From positions 1 to 58,643 of the forward strand of contig CAJOJG010000016.1 in NCBI GenBank assembly GCA_905234655.1: a stretch of 58,643 nt of DNA. The letters are read 5' to 3'. This document shows, piece after piece, positions 8,010 through 18,990 of the stretch. Within the stretch, counting starts at the first letter, position 1; every line of letters starts with the position of its first letter. The stretch comes from an uncultured Bacteroidales bacterium. Its GTDB lineage: Bacteria > Bacteroidota > Bacteroidia > Bacteroidales > UBA3824. The position numbers were made by a program, and so were the translations under genes. The notes beneath the pieces were generated by a model. The model did no database searches and was not told the DNA's origin. It worked only from the letters and a program-made list of their open reading frames with translations.

Positions 8010-8558
8010 TTGGAAGAAAAAGAGCTAATAGAAAAGTGTCAAAAAGGCAGCCGTGCGGCGCAGTGGGAGCTATATAAGAAGTACTCGCCACTGCTGTTCG
8101 GCATCTGTCTGAGGTACTCCGACCGCCGCGAGACGGCAGAGGACATACTTCAAGACACTTTCCTGAAGATATATTCCTCAATAGGCAGCTTCGAGGGGGC
8201 TGGCTCGTTCGAAGGATGGATGAAGCGCATTGCGGTCAACACAGCCATAACCAACTACCACCAAAACGCGAAGCACATCCACCACGAGGACGTCGACGAC
8301 TACGCGCAGACCATCGCGAGCGACGAGCCAAACTTCGACTCGCTGGAGTTCACGCATGAAGAGCTCCTCTCCGTAGTCAACACGCTCCCGGACGGATACC
8401 GCGTGGTATTCAACATGTTCGCCATCGAGGGATTCAAGCACCGCGAAATCGCCGAAATGCTCGGAATAGACATCAATACGAGCAAGACCCAGTTTATGAG
8501 GGCAAGGAACATCGTGGTAAAAAAACTTAATGAACTAAAAAAAATCCACAGAAACTGA
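8010..8558 (+). CDS. ECF (sigma-70 family) RNA polymerase sigma factor
   Basis: 182 aa. Region 2 is at about residues 20-90 (LLFGICLRYSDRRETAEDILQDTFLKIY, then W-x-x-R-I-A-V-N-T-A), region 4 at about 120-175 (LPDGYRVVFNMFAIEGFKHREIAEML, then an HTH ending MRARNIVVKKL). The start is TTG, since an in-frame stop lies three codons upstream with no ATG between. It is followed after 7 bp by a gene whose product looks like a membrane-spanning partner, so the two are probably an operon and a sigma/anti-sigma-like pair. Target genes cannot be told. Confidence 0.93.
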   Translation: MEEKELIEKCQKGSRAAQWELYKKYSPLLFGICLRYSDRRETAEDILQDTFLKIYSSIGSFEGAGSFEGWMKRIAVNTAITNYHQNAKHIHHEDVDDYAQTIASDEPNFDSLEFTHEELLSVVNTLPDGYRVVFNMFAIEGFKHREIAEMLGIDINTSKTQFMRARNIVVKKLNELKKIHRN

Positions 8559-8565
8559 CAACACC

Positions 8566-9837
8566 ATGAACACTCCAGAAGACCTCTTCAAAAATAGCTT
8601 CGATGGCTACCGGCAGGAACCGCCAGAAGGCGTATGGAACGGGATAAGCAGACGCCTCGCGCTCCGCAAGTTCCTCAAACCAGGACTGGGGCACTTTAAC
8701 ATATACTACTTAGCCGCCACGATAACTGCGGCGGCAATAATATGGAACACCATCGGCGAAGACCCCAACACACAAGCCGCCGGGACTGGCACCATAGCCA
8801 TGGACTCCGCCCAGAGCAGGACACAATCCCAGCAAGGCAACCCGACACAAAAACTCGACCACTCCGACAGCAACACGACACAAAAACCGCCAAAATACAG
8901 CCCTGACTTATCCAAAGGCCACACTCATCCCGACACAAAAACCGCACAAAACGCCGCACAAGGCACATCGAAAGGCGACACGGCTGGACTAATGGCGACA
9001 TCGTCAGAACCCGAAATCCAAAGCACATCGCCATCGCAGCAGCCGATGCAAGACTTCACGAGCGCATTCCAGGCAAGCATCCACAACGGATGCGCACCCC
9101 TTGACGTCCAACTCATAAACCTCTCCAAGAACACGGAATACTGCCAGTGGAACTTAGGCAACGGCGAGACAACATACGAGCAAAACCCGACCGCGACATA
9201 CGACAAACCCGGCACATACATCATTGCACTGCGAACCGTAAACGGAACATACGCAAAGACAAGCTACGACACAATAAAAGTCTCCGCACGCCAGCAAGCC
9301 GAAATCGCCGTCGCCATAAACGGAATGACAATCATTGCAGAAGCCAGGAACACCGACAACCGCCAAGTCGTTTGGGACTTCGGCGACCAGACACAGCAGT
9401 CCGGCAAGAAACGCTCCCACACATACCGACAGAGCGGGACATACGACCTCATGCTCACAGTAAGCGACGACGCATGCACCGACACTGTAATCCGGCGCAT
9501 TACCATAAAAGAGCCTGAACACTCCATAACATTCCCCAACGCAATCATCGCGTCCAACTCGGGCTCCATCGACGGAAACTACACCATCCAATCCCCGGAA
9601 AGCAAATCGCTCTTCGGGCCCAAAGGCGACATCGCCCAAATATCGAGGTACAACCTGACCATCTACGCCCGCGACGGCCGCCAACTATTCGCGACAAACT
9701 CGCCACGACAGACATGGAACGGATACTATAACGGCACACGACTGCCCAAAGGAGTATACGTCTACAAGTGCAGCTACGAATTTATCAACGGCGAAAAGGC
9801 GACCATAAACGGGAACATAACGCTATTGTGGGAATAA
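8566..9837 (+). CDS. Membrane-anchored protein with PKD domains and a T9SS type B (CHU_C-like) C-terminal domain
   Basis: 423 aa. The cytoplasmic N-terminus (about 1-45, EPPEGVWNGISRRLALRKFL) resembles the short tail of Bacteroidetes anti-sigma proteins. One transmembrane segment follows (about 47-63, YYLAATITAAAIIW). A Thr/Gln/Ser-rich linker (65-160) leads to two PKD-like repeats (about 165-310; NGCAPLDVQLIN, TYDKPGTYIIALRTVNG, WDFGD, TYRQSGTYDLMLTVSDD). The C-terminus (about 350-423, LTIYARDGRQLF, W-N-G-Y-Y-N-G, LPKGVYVYKC) matches the gliding-motility/type B sorting domain. Encoded directly after an ECF sigma factor. An anti-sigma or surface-sensing role is inference; an N-terminal TM plus a T9SS domain is odd. 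Confidence 0.75.
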   Translation: MNTPEDLFKNSFDGYRQEPPEGVWNGISRRLALRKFLKPGLGHFNIYYLAATITAAAIIWNTIGEDPNTQAAGTGTIAMDSAQSRTQSQQGNPTQKLDHSDSNTTQKPPKYSPDLSKGHTHPDTKTAQNAAQGTSKGDTAGLMATSSEPEIQSTSPSQQPMQDFTSAFQASIHNGCAPLDVQLINLSKNTEYCQWNLGNGETTYEQNPTATYDKPGTYIIALRTVNGTYAKTSYDTIKVSARQQAEIAVAINGMTIIAEARNTDNRQVVWDFGDQTQQSGKKRSHTYRQSGTYDLMLTVSDDACTDTVIRRITIKEPEHSITFPNAIIASNSGSIDGNYTIQSPESKSLFGPKGDIAQISRYNLTIYARDGRQLFATNSPRQTWNGYYNGTRLPKGVYVYKCSYEFINGEKATINGNITLLWE

Positions 9838-9873
9838 AAACAAAAATTACCTGCATTTTTCCCGAACATATTT

Positions 9874-9904
9874 TTTGTCCATACAAAAAATAGTTGTACT
9901 TTTG
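9874..9904 (+). promoter_or_regulatory. Consensus Bacteroidetes promoter for aspS
   Basis: TTTG (9874-9877), a 19-bp spacer and TACTTTTG (9897-9904) fit the TTTG-N19-TAnnTTTG consensus exactly. The aspS start codon is 39 bp downstream. Confidence 0.75.
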
Positions 9905-9942
9905 TGAGATTATAACAAACACTAAGAGACAACGAAACAAAA

Positions 9943-11706
9943 ATGTACAGGACACATAATTGCGGCGAACTGCGCATAGCGGACACCGGCAAGGAAGTGA
10001 CGCTTGCAGGATGGGTGCAGCGCGTCAGGAACCTCGGGGGCATGACATTCGTAGACCTCCGCGACAGATATGGCATAACCCAGCTAGTATTCAACGTGGA
10101 GACCGACAAGGAGCTCTGCGAATCGGCACGCAAACTCGGACGCGAGTTCGTCCTCCAGGCTATTGGAACAGTGACCGAGCGCACGAGCAAGAACCCCGAC
10201 CTCCCCACCGGCGACATCGAAATAACGGTCAAGAAGTTCAACATACTTAACAAATCGGAAATCCCGCCATTCACCATAGAAGACAACACCGACGGCGGCG
10301 AAGACCTCCTGATGAAATACCGCTACCTCGACATACGCCGAAAACCCATAATCCGCGGCCTCCAGCTAAGGAACAAGATGAGCTTCGAAGTACGCAGATA
10401 CCTCGACGCGCTTAACTTCATGGAAGTCGAGACCCCGATGCTCATCAAGTCCACACCGGAAGGAGCAAGGGACTACGTAGTGCCATCGAGAATCCACCAC
10501 GGCGAATTTTACGCGCTGCCACAGAGCCCGCAGCAGTACAAGCAGCTGCTCATGGTAGCCGGAATCGACAGATACTACCAGATTGTTAAATGCTTCCGCG
10601 ACGAAGACCTCCGCGCAGACCGACAGCCGGAGTTCACACAGATAGACTGCGAAATGAGCTTCGTAGAACAGGAAGACATACTCCAAGTATTTGAAGGACT
10701 TGCCAAGCACCTGTTCAAAGAAGTACGCGGCATAGAAATGGACTACGACTTCCCGCGACTGACATGGCACAAAGCGATGGAACTCTACGGCTCCGACAAA
10801 CCGGACATCCGCTTCGGAATGACAATCCACAACATCACCGACACCGTAAAGGGAAAGAACTTCAAAGTATTCGACGACGCGGAATACATCTGCTCCATAG
10901 CCGTCGAAGGATGCGCAGGATACTCACGCAAGCAGACAGACGAACTTACAGAATACGTAAAGCGTCCACAGATTGGCGCGAAAGGACTTGTGTACATAAA
11001 GTACAACGAGGACGGCACATTCAAGTCATCGATAGACAAATTCTACACCCCGGACGACCTCAAGGCGACAGCCGAAAAAGCAGAAGCCAAGCCCGGCGAC
11101 CTCATACTCGTCCTCTGCGGGCCCAAAAACAAAACCCTCGTCCAGACCGGCACGCTCCGCATCGAAATGGCAAACCGCCTGGGCCTCAGGGACAAAAACG
11201 TATTCAAACCTCTTTGGGTCATCGACTTCCCGCTGTTCGAGTGGGACGAGGAGACCCAGCGTTTCTACGCAATGCACCACCCATTCACATCACCCAAAAA
11301 AGAAGACTACGACATCCTCGAATCCAACCCCGGCGAAGCCCGCGCAAACGCATACGACCTTGTCATAAACGGCACGGAAGTCGGCGGCGGCTCGATAAGA
11401 ATCCACGACTCGGAGCTTCAGGTCAGGATGTTCAAGCTTCTTGGTTTCACTGAGGAAAAGGCACAAGACCAGTTCTCATGCCTGATTAACGCTTTCAAGT
11501 ACGGCGCACCTCCCCACGGCGGACTTGCATTCGGCCTCGACCGCTGGGCAGCACTTATGAACGGCAGCGACACTATCAAGGACGTCATCGCATTCCCGAA
11601 AAACAACGCGGCACGCGACGTGATGATCGACGCACCGTCTCATATCTCGGAGGACCAACTTGATGAACTTTCGCTAATCATTAAGCCCCTTAAACAAAAT
11701 GCCTAA
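9943..11706 (+). CDS. aspS: Aspartate--tRNA ligase
   Basis: Charges tRNA-Asp. 587 aa, the full bacterial type with an OB-fold anticodon domain (1-110, [23 protein letters not shown]), class II motif 2 ([18 protein letters not shown]), the GAD insert (about 290-420), and motif 3 ([13 protein letters not shown]). The N-terminal YRTHNCGEL is typical. It has its own consensus promoter. Its last 8 bases overlap the next gene's start, so that small gene is probably translated by coupling. Confidence 0.98.
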   Translation: MYRTHNCGELRIADTGKEVTLAGWVQRVRNLGGMTFVDLRDRYGITQLVFNVETDKELCESARKLGREFVLQAIGTVTERTSKNPDLPTGDIEITVKKFNILNKSEIPPFTIEDNTDGGEDLLMKYRYLDIRRKPIIRGLQLRNKMSFEVRRYLDALNFMEVETPMLIKSTPEGARDYVVPSRIHHGEFYALPQSPQQYKQLLMVAGIDRYYQIVKCFRDEDLRADRQPEFTQIDCEMSFVEQEDILQVFEGLAKHLFKEVRGIEMDYDFPRLTWHKAMELYGSDKPDIRFGMTIHNITDTVKGKNFKVFDDAEYICSIAVEGCAGYSRKQTDELTEYVKRPQIGAKGLVYIKYNEDGTFKSSIDKFYTPDDLKATAEKAEAKPGDLILVLCGPKNKTLVQTGTLRIEMANRLGLRDKNVFKPLWVIDFPLFEWDEETQRFYAMHHPFTSPKKEDYDILESNPGEARANAYDLVINGTEVGGGSIRIHDSELQVRMFKLLGFTEEKAQDQFSCLINAFKYGAPPHGGLAFGLDRWAALMNGSDTIKDVIAFPKNNAARDVMIDAPSHISEDQLDELSLIIKPLKQNA

Positions 11707-12046
11707 TCGACCGATAAAAAAAGAATCGACTTCAAGAATGCTCCAGGCATGCAAGAACATCATTTTCGTAACCTCCGGCCTCACATCGCCGGAGGATTTC
11801 GAAAACGACGCGATTGCCATGGAAAACATCGACCTCTGCCTGTCCATAATCCTCGAGCAGCACGTGTCTTCACGCATCGAAGGCGCCATACTCCCCCCGA
11901 AAATCGCATGGAACGACATCGAAGGATTCAAGTCCATAATCGACAAAAAGGAAAAGACAGACAACGACTACGCACTGATTTTCTATTCATGCAAGAACTT
12001 GATACCTAAGCTAAAAGGAAAACTGGAGGCATACATCGCCGCCTGA
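11699..12046 (+). CDS. Small conserved-looking helical protein of unknown function
   Basis: 115 aa, not recognised. Predicted mostly helical and soluble with no signal peptide; basic N-terminus (NRPIKKEST), a single [20 protein letters not shown] stretch and a C-terminal helix ([20 protein letters not shown]). The start codon lies inside the last codons of aspS (ATGCCTAA), which argues for translational coupling, and the following metallo-hydrolase starts 18 bp later. Codon use is that of the neighbours, so it is a real resident gene. Its role may relate to neither neighbour. Confidence 0.7.
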   Translation: MPNRPIKKESTSRMLQACKNIIFVTSGLTSPEDFENDAIAMENIDLCLSIILEQHVSSRIEGAILPPKIAWNDIEGFKSIIDKKEKTDNDYALIFYSCKNLIPKLKGKLEAYIAA

Positions 12047-12064
12047 CCCACATTAGACCAGACG

Positions 12065-12712
12065 ATGAAAGTAGAAAAGTTTGTATTCAACTCATTCGAC
12101 GAGAACACATACCTCGTCAGCGACGAGACTAAGGAATGTATCATAATCGACCCGGGATGCTACTCCCAGGACGAGCGCGACTTTTTTGTGGCGCACATAA
12201 AGGGTAACGGACTTGTCCCCAAAGCGATAGTCAACACCCACTGCCATACCGACCATATCCTCGGTGTCAACTACCTGAAGGACGTGTTCGACATTCCCTT
12301 CGCCGCCAACAACGCCGACCAGTACCTCCTCGACATCGCCCGCCGCCAAGCCCTGACGCACGGATGGGTGCTTGACGACAGGCCGATTGTAATAGACATC
12401 GACTGCCCCGACGGCAAGAAGTTCGATTTCGGAAACTCAACACTAAAATGTGCATCGACACCAGGGCACACCCCCGGTGGCCAGGTCATCTACTCCGAAA
12501 GTGGAAAGTTCATGCTAACCGGCGACACACTCTTCAAAGGCACAATCGGGCGCACAGACCTGCCCGGCGGCGACTATGACACGCTCATATCAAGCATACG
12601 GAACACCGTCATGCGCTTCGACAGCCTCTACGACGTATACCCCGGCCACGGCGACGGCACATCAATAGGCGTCGAAGCCGGAGGAAACCCATTCATCGGC
12701 ATCGACGACTAA
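12065..12712 (+). CDS. MBL-fold metallo-hydrolase (glyoxalase II-like)
   Basis: 215 aa. The metal-binding signature THCHTDH (HxHxDH) is near residue 60, with the later ligands in TPGHTPGG, TGDTLF and YPGHGDGTS. The N-terminus FVFNSFDENTYLVSDETKEC is the usual beginning of the YcbL/glyoxalase-II subfamily. It likely hydrolyses a thioester such as S-lactoylglutathione or a related thiol conjugate; the true substrate is unknown. It is the last gene of the aspS transcription unit and is followed by a strong terminator. Confidence 0.9.
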   Translation: MKVEKFVFNSFDENTYLVSDETKECIIIDPGCYSQDERDFFVAHIKGNGLVPKAIVNTHCHTDHILGVNYLKDVFDIPFAANNADQYLLDIARRQALTHGWVLDDRPIVIDIDCPDGKKFDFGNSTLKCASTPGHTPGGQVIYSESGKFMLTGDTLFKGTIGRTDLPGGDYDTLISSIRNTVMRFDSLYDVYPGHGDGTSIGVEAGGNPFIGIDD

Positions 12713-12736
12713 ACAAGAACAAATTTTTAAACACAC

Positions 12737-12784
12737 AAACGACACAGGGGCGGATGAATCAAGCCATCCGCCCCTGTGTCGTTT
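12737..12784. terminator. Strong bidirectional intrinsic terminator between the metallo-hydrolase gene and dnaJ
   Basis: A 20-bp perfect stem (12737-12756 with 12765-12784) closes an 8-nt loop. The ends are AAAC/GTTT, so U-tracts occur on both strands, serving the convergent aspS and grpE-dnaJ units. Confidence 0.9.
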
Positions 12785-12803
12785 TAATCTCTCCTCTCTC
12801 CTC
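12782..12803. repeat. Polypyrimidine 22-mer, copy 2
   Basis: Identical to the 22-mer at 2817-2838. Here it directly follows the terminator stem, next to the dnaJ 3' end. Confidence 0.8.
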
Positions 12804-12813
12804 GTTCCTCTAC

Positions 12814-14680
<1,867 letters not shown>

Positions 14681-14789
14681 TTTTTTCGTTTGTTTTTATA
14701 TATACAAAATCAAATATGTTGCCAATATGATTTTTATGCCAACTTGTCATATTCCATGTCATCTCATTCGGCATAAATTTGTAAAGTTT

Positions 14790-14824
14790 TTTGCATGATT
14801 ATTAAAGTTTTTTAATTAATTTTG
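14790..14824 (+). promoter_or_regulatory. Candidate promoter of the C1 peptidase gene
   Basis: TTTG (14790-14793) and TAATTTTG (14817-14824), spacer 23 bp, 22 bp before the start codon. A second TAAATTTG lies at 14774-14781. Confidence 0.45.
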
Positions 14825-14846
14825 TGACCGACTAATATTCCTGACT

Positions 14847-16037
14847 ATGAAACGACTCTTATTATCACTCATACTGTCTGCCGCCGCCCTCCAAGGCCAG
14901 TCGCAGAACGCCGACAAGTTCGGTTTCGTGGATTCCATACGGCTCGATTGTCCGGCTGTGCAAGACCAGGAGATGTCCGGCACGTGCTGGTGCTTTTCAA
15001 CGACATCGTTCCTCGAGTCGGAAATGATGCACAACGGGAACCCCAACCCGCCCAACATTTCCGAAATGTTCATCGTGTGGCATAACTACATCGACCGCGC
15101 GCTTAAATATGTCATGCTCCACGGCAAAATGAACTTTGGGCAGGGCAGCTATTTCAGCGACAACATGGCGGTCATGCGCAAACATGGCGTCGTGCCGGAG
15201 TCTGCGTACCATAATGTCACCGGCAACGCCAATGGCATCAACCACTACCCGTTGGAACGCAGGCTGAAGGCCTTTGCGGATTCAGTGGCGGACGACAAAC
15301 AGAAAAAAATAGACCCGGATTGGGTCAAAGCATACGCTGAGATTCTTGACGAATACCTCGGCAAACTGCCTGAAAGCTTCGAGTACGAGGGCAAGACATA
15401 CACGCCACAAAGTTTCGCCAAGGAGGTCGTGAAGCTCGACCCTGACGACTACATACAGGTGACATCATTCAGCCACCACGAGTTCGGCAAATATTGCATA
15501 CTCGAAATCCCCGACAACTGGCGGCATGGCCGGTTCCTCAATGTTGAAGTAGACCAGCTCGAACAGATAATAGATTCCTCGCTTGCCCACGGACACACAG
15601 TCCTTTGGGGCGCGGATGTCTCGGAACCGGGCTGCCAAATCGACATGGGGTTCGCGCTCCTGCCCGGCATCAACCCGGTAAGGATGAAACCCGCCGACAT
15701 CCAAAACTTCAAAAAACTGCCGCCTGAAAAACAAATCCTCCGCGCGCGGACGCTCTACGCGCCTGGCATCGAGATTAACGTGACACAGGAAAGCCGACAG
15801 ACCGACTTCCTGAACCGCAACACGACCGACGACCACGGAATGCACATCGTCGGTATCGCACATGACAATATGCACAACAAATATTACATCGTGAAAAACT
15901 CATGGGGCGACTCAAACAGATACAACGGATATTTCTATGCGTCAGTCAATTATGTCAAGGCAAAAACCACCGGCATACTCGTCCACAAATCCGCCTGCCG
16001 CGAACTTGCCGACAACGCCGCCTGGGATGAATATTAA
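14847..16037 (+). CDS. C1-family (PepC/bleomycin hydrolase-like) peptidase, secreted
   Basis: 396 aa papain-fold cysteine aminopeptidase. The signal peptide (LLLSLILSAAALQGQSQ) puts it outside the cytoplasm, as in Bacteroides PepC homologues. The catalytic Cys47 is in the oxyanion motif VQDQEMSGTCWCFSTTSFLE, the His in DDHGMHIVGIAHD and the Asn in YIVKNSWGDSN; the triad is complete. It is the first gene of a plus-strand run with two DUF4230 genes and an esterase domain, but no functional link is obvious. Confidence 0.9.
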   Translation: MKRLLLSLILSAAALQGQSQNADKFGFVDSIRLDCPAVQDQEMSGTCWCFSTTSFLESEMMHNGNPNPPNISEMFIVWHNYIDRALKYVMLHGKMNFGQGSYFSDNMAVMRKHGVVPESAYHNVTGNANGINHYPLERRLKAFADSVADDKQKKIDPDWVKAYAEILDEYLGKLPESFEYEGKTYTPQSFAKEVVKLDPDDYIQVTSFSHHEFGKYCILEIPDNWRHGRFLNVEVDQLEQIIDSSLAHGHTVLWGADVSEPGCQIDMGFALLPGINPVRMKPADIQNFKKLPPEKQILRARTLYAPGIEINVTQESRQTDFLNRNTTDDHGMHIVGIAHDNMHNKYYIVKNSWGDSNRYNGYFYASVNYVKAKTTGILVHKSACRELADNAAWDEY

Positions 16038-16083
16038 ATTCACAATTCAAAATTCAACAAATCAAAAATCAACAAATCCCCAA
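16037..16083. repeat. Low-complexity AATTCAAAATTC/AAATCAACAAATC string
   Basis: Repeated short words fill the gap before the DUF4230 lipoprotein gene. The same 13-base word AAATCAACAAATC recurs (minus strand) in the tandem array at 51521-51588. Confidence 0.5.
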
Positions 16084-16653
16084 ATGAAAATTTTATTTTA
16101 CGTGGCGGTAGCGATGATGCTGACGGCATGTTTCCCGGAGGAAAAGGACAGCCCGTACACCGCAGTATATAACATAATGTCCACTCAGACAGTGGCAGAG
16201 TTTGGCACGACGAAGTTCACCGTCAAAAAAATCATCAAGCACTCCGACATGCCACGGGAGGTTTGTGAGAGGCTTAAAATCAACGACACAAAAAGGCTTG
16301 TCAAATGCTCGGCGACGCTGAAGGCGGGCATAGACATCAGCTCCGGCAAATATGATGTTGAAGTTAACGGCAACCAAGTAATCCTCCGCCTCCCACACGC
16401 AAAGATTATTGAGCCAGTCGTCATGGACATCAACAATATAAACATCGAGTACCCAGCCGCCGCGCAGCAAAAGGCAAAACTCTCGATGACCGAGCGAATG
16501 GCATACCTCCAAGCCGGCGAAAGGCTTATTCTCACTGACCAAAACATTATTGACCAGATTGTCAGCCAGGCGGAAAAGAACGCCTTGCCGCTGTACCGCA
16601 CGAAGCTCAAAAGCCTCGGATATAAGGCAGTCAAGATTGAATTCGTACAATAA
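16084..16653 (+). CDS. DUF4230 domain lipoprotein
   Basis: 189 aa from the ATG at 16084; the frame is open further upstream into the peptidase gene, but 16084 begins a lipoprotein signal peptide (LFYVAVAMMLTAC, lipobox Cys at residue 17). The mature part fits DUF4230: TVAEFGTTKFTVKKIIKHSD near the N-terminus and a C-terminal helix ending YRTKLKSLGYKAVKIEF. The function of DUF4230 is not known. The next gene begins with another DUF4230 domain 12 bp downstream, so the two likely act together or duplicated in place. Confidence 0.85.
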   Translation: MKILFYVAVAMMLTACFPEEKDSPYTAVYNIMSTQTVAEFGTTKFTVKKIIKHSDMPREVCERLKINDTKRLVKCSATLKAGIDISSGKYDVEVNGNQVILRLPHAKIIEPVVMDINNINIEYPAAAQQKAKLSMTERMAYLQAGERLILTDQNIIDQIVSQAEKNALPLYRTKLKSLGYKAVKIEFVQ

Positions 16654-16665
16654 AAAACCCAGAAA

Positions 16666-18297
16666 ATGAAAAAAGAAATCATCATACCACTCGCCATACT
16701 TGTACTAACTGCCAGTGCGCTACTTTTCATGTACAAGGCTGGCATCATCTTTAACAACGAGCGGACGCCCGTCACAAAGACCGCCCCCTACATCGTGTCT
16801 CTTGCCAGCAAAGCCGGAGAAATATGCGCCGCGAACTATTATGACGAGGTGCTGATACATAAAACCCAGGAACCAAACCAACCCGCCAAAGAACTCACAG
16901 CGATTGTCAAAGCGAGATGCCGCGCCGTCTACGACTTGTGGGACATTGCCAACGAAAGAATGGAAATTAACGAAGACACGCTTTTCATCGACATGCCACC
17001 TGCCAAACTACTCGCGACAACATCTTCCCCGACGGACATCGACATCATTACCGAAAGTGGCGAGTGGAACTTCGCTGAGGAAATTAAGAATGCCACCCGA
17101 GATGCCGAACTTACTGCCAAATTACGCGCCATAGAAGACCACATCTTCACGAAAGCCGACCGAACAGGCAGACAGACCATCAGCAAACTGTTTGGAACGA
17201 TGGGATTCTTAGTCATGTACACAGACTCCTTGGCACTACAAAAATCCATAAAAGGCACGACAACAGTCACCGCCGACAGCGACATTGTGTCATTCGTCGG
17301 AAGGACATTCCGTGAAAATCCCAAAACGCCACGACAATGGGCTGCGGGAGCATATTTCACATTCTCATTCACCGGCGACTACTGCCAAATATACCTCACA
17401 AACGAATATCCGTCCGAGAAGAACAACTTCATCGAAATCATTGTCGACGACCTGCCGCCCATGAAAATCCGCACCTCCGGACAGCGCAACCTCATCACAA
17501 TCGGCCGTCCGCCCGCCACGACAGCGACTGACATACATACGACTGCCACTTTTGCAGACCTGTCACCCTACAAACACCACGTGACCGTCTGTCGTGACAG
17601 CGAGACTGCCATGGGCTACACGCAACTCGACTCGATTTCCGCGCCGAAAGTGGACAAATGGTCGCCAAAATGCGACATGAAAATCGAGTTCATCGGCAAC
17701 TCCATAACCTGCGGCGCGGAATCCGACACGACCGGCACACCGCGCAAAGACTACGCATGGGGCGACTGGCACAGGGCATATTACAGCTACGGAGCGATAA
17801 CGGCACGTAACCTCGATGCCCAATATTCGCTCGCCTCGGTATCGGGAATCGGGCTGATACATTCGTGCTGCGAAATGGGAATAACCATGCCCCAAGTATA
17901 CAGCAAATACATCCTCCGCAACAATGAAATTCCATATGACCACAAGGATTTTGAGCCGGACATCGTCTGCTGCTGCCTTGGGCAGAACGACGGTGTGCAG
18001 GACTCGGCACAGTTTTGCGGCGCATACGTCGACTTCATACGTCAAGTCTCCAAACTCAACCCAACCGCAAAAAGGTTTGTGCTGCTAAGCTCGCCGATGG
18101 CAAACGACGAACTCCGCGAATGGATGTCGCGAATGTTGCCCACGGTCGTCGCGCGGCTTAAAGCGGAAGGCATGGCAGGTGTCTCGTACTACATGTTCCC
18201 ACGTGCATGGAACTCCGGCGGCGCAGACCACCCGTCGGTCGAAGAACAATACCAAATAGCCAAGGAACTTACTGAATATCTGAAAACTACAAAATAA
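16666..18297 (+). CDS. Fusion of a DUF4230 domain with a CE2-type carbohydrate esterase
   Basis: 543 aa. Residues 5-25 form a membrane anchor. Residues about 38-185 resemble DUF4230 (a helix rich in Glu/Ala and a KLFGTMGF tail). Residues about 200-325 look like the CE2 jelly-roll (VSFVGRTFRENP, FTFSFTGDYCQIYL), and 335-543 like the CE2 SGNH domain: nucleophile Ser346 in EFIGNSITCGAES, CCLGQNDG, and His near 522 in GGADHPSVEEQ. CE2 enzymes remove acetyl groups from xylan and other polysaccharides. There is no break in the frame. I know of no standard DUF4230-CE2 architecture, so it may be a new fusion. Confidence 0.8.
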   Translation: MKKEIIIPLAILVLTASALLFMYKAGIIFNNERTPVTKTAPYIVSLASKAGEICAANYYDEVLIHKTQEPNQPAKELTAIVKARCRAVYDLWDIANERMEINEDTLFIDMPPAKLLATTSSPTDIDIITESGEWNFAEEIKNATRDAELTAKLRAIEDHIFTKADRTGRQTISKLFGTMGFLVMYTDSLALQKSIKGTTTVTADSDIVSFVGRTFRENPKTPRQWAAGAYFTFSFTGDYCQIYLTNEYPSEKNNFIEIIVDDLPPMKIRTSGQRNLITIGRPPATTATDIHTTATFADLSPYKHHVTVCRDSETAMGYTQLDSISAPKVDKWSPKCDMKIEFIGNSITCGAESDTTGTPRKDYAWGDWHRAYYSYGAITARNLDAQYSLASVSGIGLIHSCCEMGITMPQVYSKYILRNNEIPYDHKDFEPDIVCCCLGQNDGVQDSAQFCGAYVDFIRQVSKLNPTAKRFVLLSSPMANDELREWMSRMLPTVVARLKAEGMAGVSYYMFPRAWNSGGADHPSVEEQYQIAKELTEYLKTTK

Positions 18298-18306
18298 CCA
18301 ATCATT

Positions 18307-18990
18307 ATGGAAAAAATCATTCTAACGCTTTTTGCCATGATTATATGCGTGGCGCTAAAAGCACAGACACTCTACGAGGTCAAGTACTACGACATCGACG
18401 ACAAGGAGACCTACAAAGGACTGTTCTTCTACACCGACGACGACAACTGCTTCCTGCGCTGCGTCACAAAACCCGACAACAAGGGACGCTACTCCTATTG
18501 GGAGCGGTCTTACACATGCGGATTCGAGAAAGAGGACGGCGTGAAGTACCTCTACTTCGTACCCGGACAGAACAAACGCCGCGACGAGCCAATAATCCCC
18601 GCCTTCTGCATGGCGTACAGCGACAAAGGCGAGTTCGAGACGACGACATGGGCAATATTCCAGAATCTTGAGGACGACGAAATCCTCGACGAGAACATGC
18701 AGGAAGCCGACTACTTCCGCGAGGTCAGCCTCCGCGACAAGGACGAGGAGTACTTCCAGCAGTTTTATGACGAGGACGAGCCGATGTACAAGCAGATAAT
18801 GTCGGCGCGCGCGCTCCTGCTTGGCCAGGGTTCGACCGAAAACACCGTGCAGAGCGACCCCAACGCGCCCACCACTATGCACTTCATCGTCGTAGCTGCC
18901 ACACAGGACGCGACAATCGGCCCGTCGGTGGAGACCGACCTCAAACTTGTGCGCAAGGGCGAGCAAGGCTGTCGCCAAGAAGACCTCTAA
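18307..18990 (+). CDS. Secreted protein of unknown function, probably cut short by a frameshift
   Basis: 227 aa with a signal peptide (ILTLFAMIICVALKAQ). The mature part is acidic (runs of Asp/Glu, FYTDDDNC) with many aromatic residues; I do not recognise a family. It ends in KGEQGCRQEDL. Another frame (+1) open from 18947 continues with the same composition and ends in a transmembrane helix. The two together would make a signal peptide, an ectodomain and a C-terminal anchor, so the gene is probably frameshifted near 18950-18990. Confidence 0.65.
   Translation: MEKIILTLFAMIICVALKAQTLYEVKYYDIDDKETYKGLFFYTDDDNCFLRCVTKPDNKGRYSYWERSYTCGFEKEDGVKYLYFVPGQNKRRDEPIIPAFCMAYSDKGEFETTTWAIFQNLEDDEILDENMQEADYFREVSLRDKDEEYFQQFYDEDEPMYKQIMSARALLLGQGSTENTVQSDPNAPTTMHFIVVAATQDATIGPSVETDLKLVRKGEQGCRQEDL

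Noticed and set aside
15937..16083. Upstream extension of the DUF4230 lipoprotein
   Set aside because: It overlaps the peptidase gene in another frame and would destroy the lipoprotein signal.
18947..18990. Programmed ribosomal frameshift
   Set aside because: No slippery heptamer or downstream pseudoknot is visible; a mutation or assembly error is simpler.
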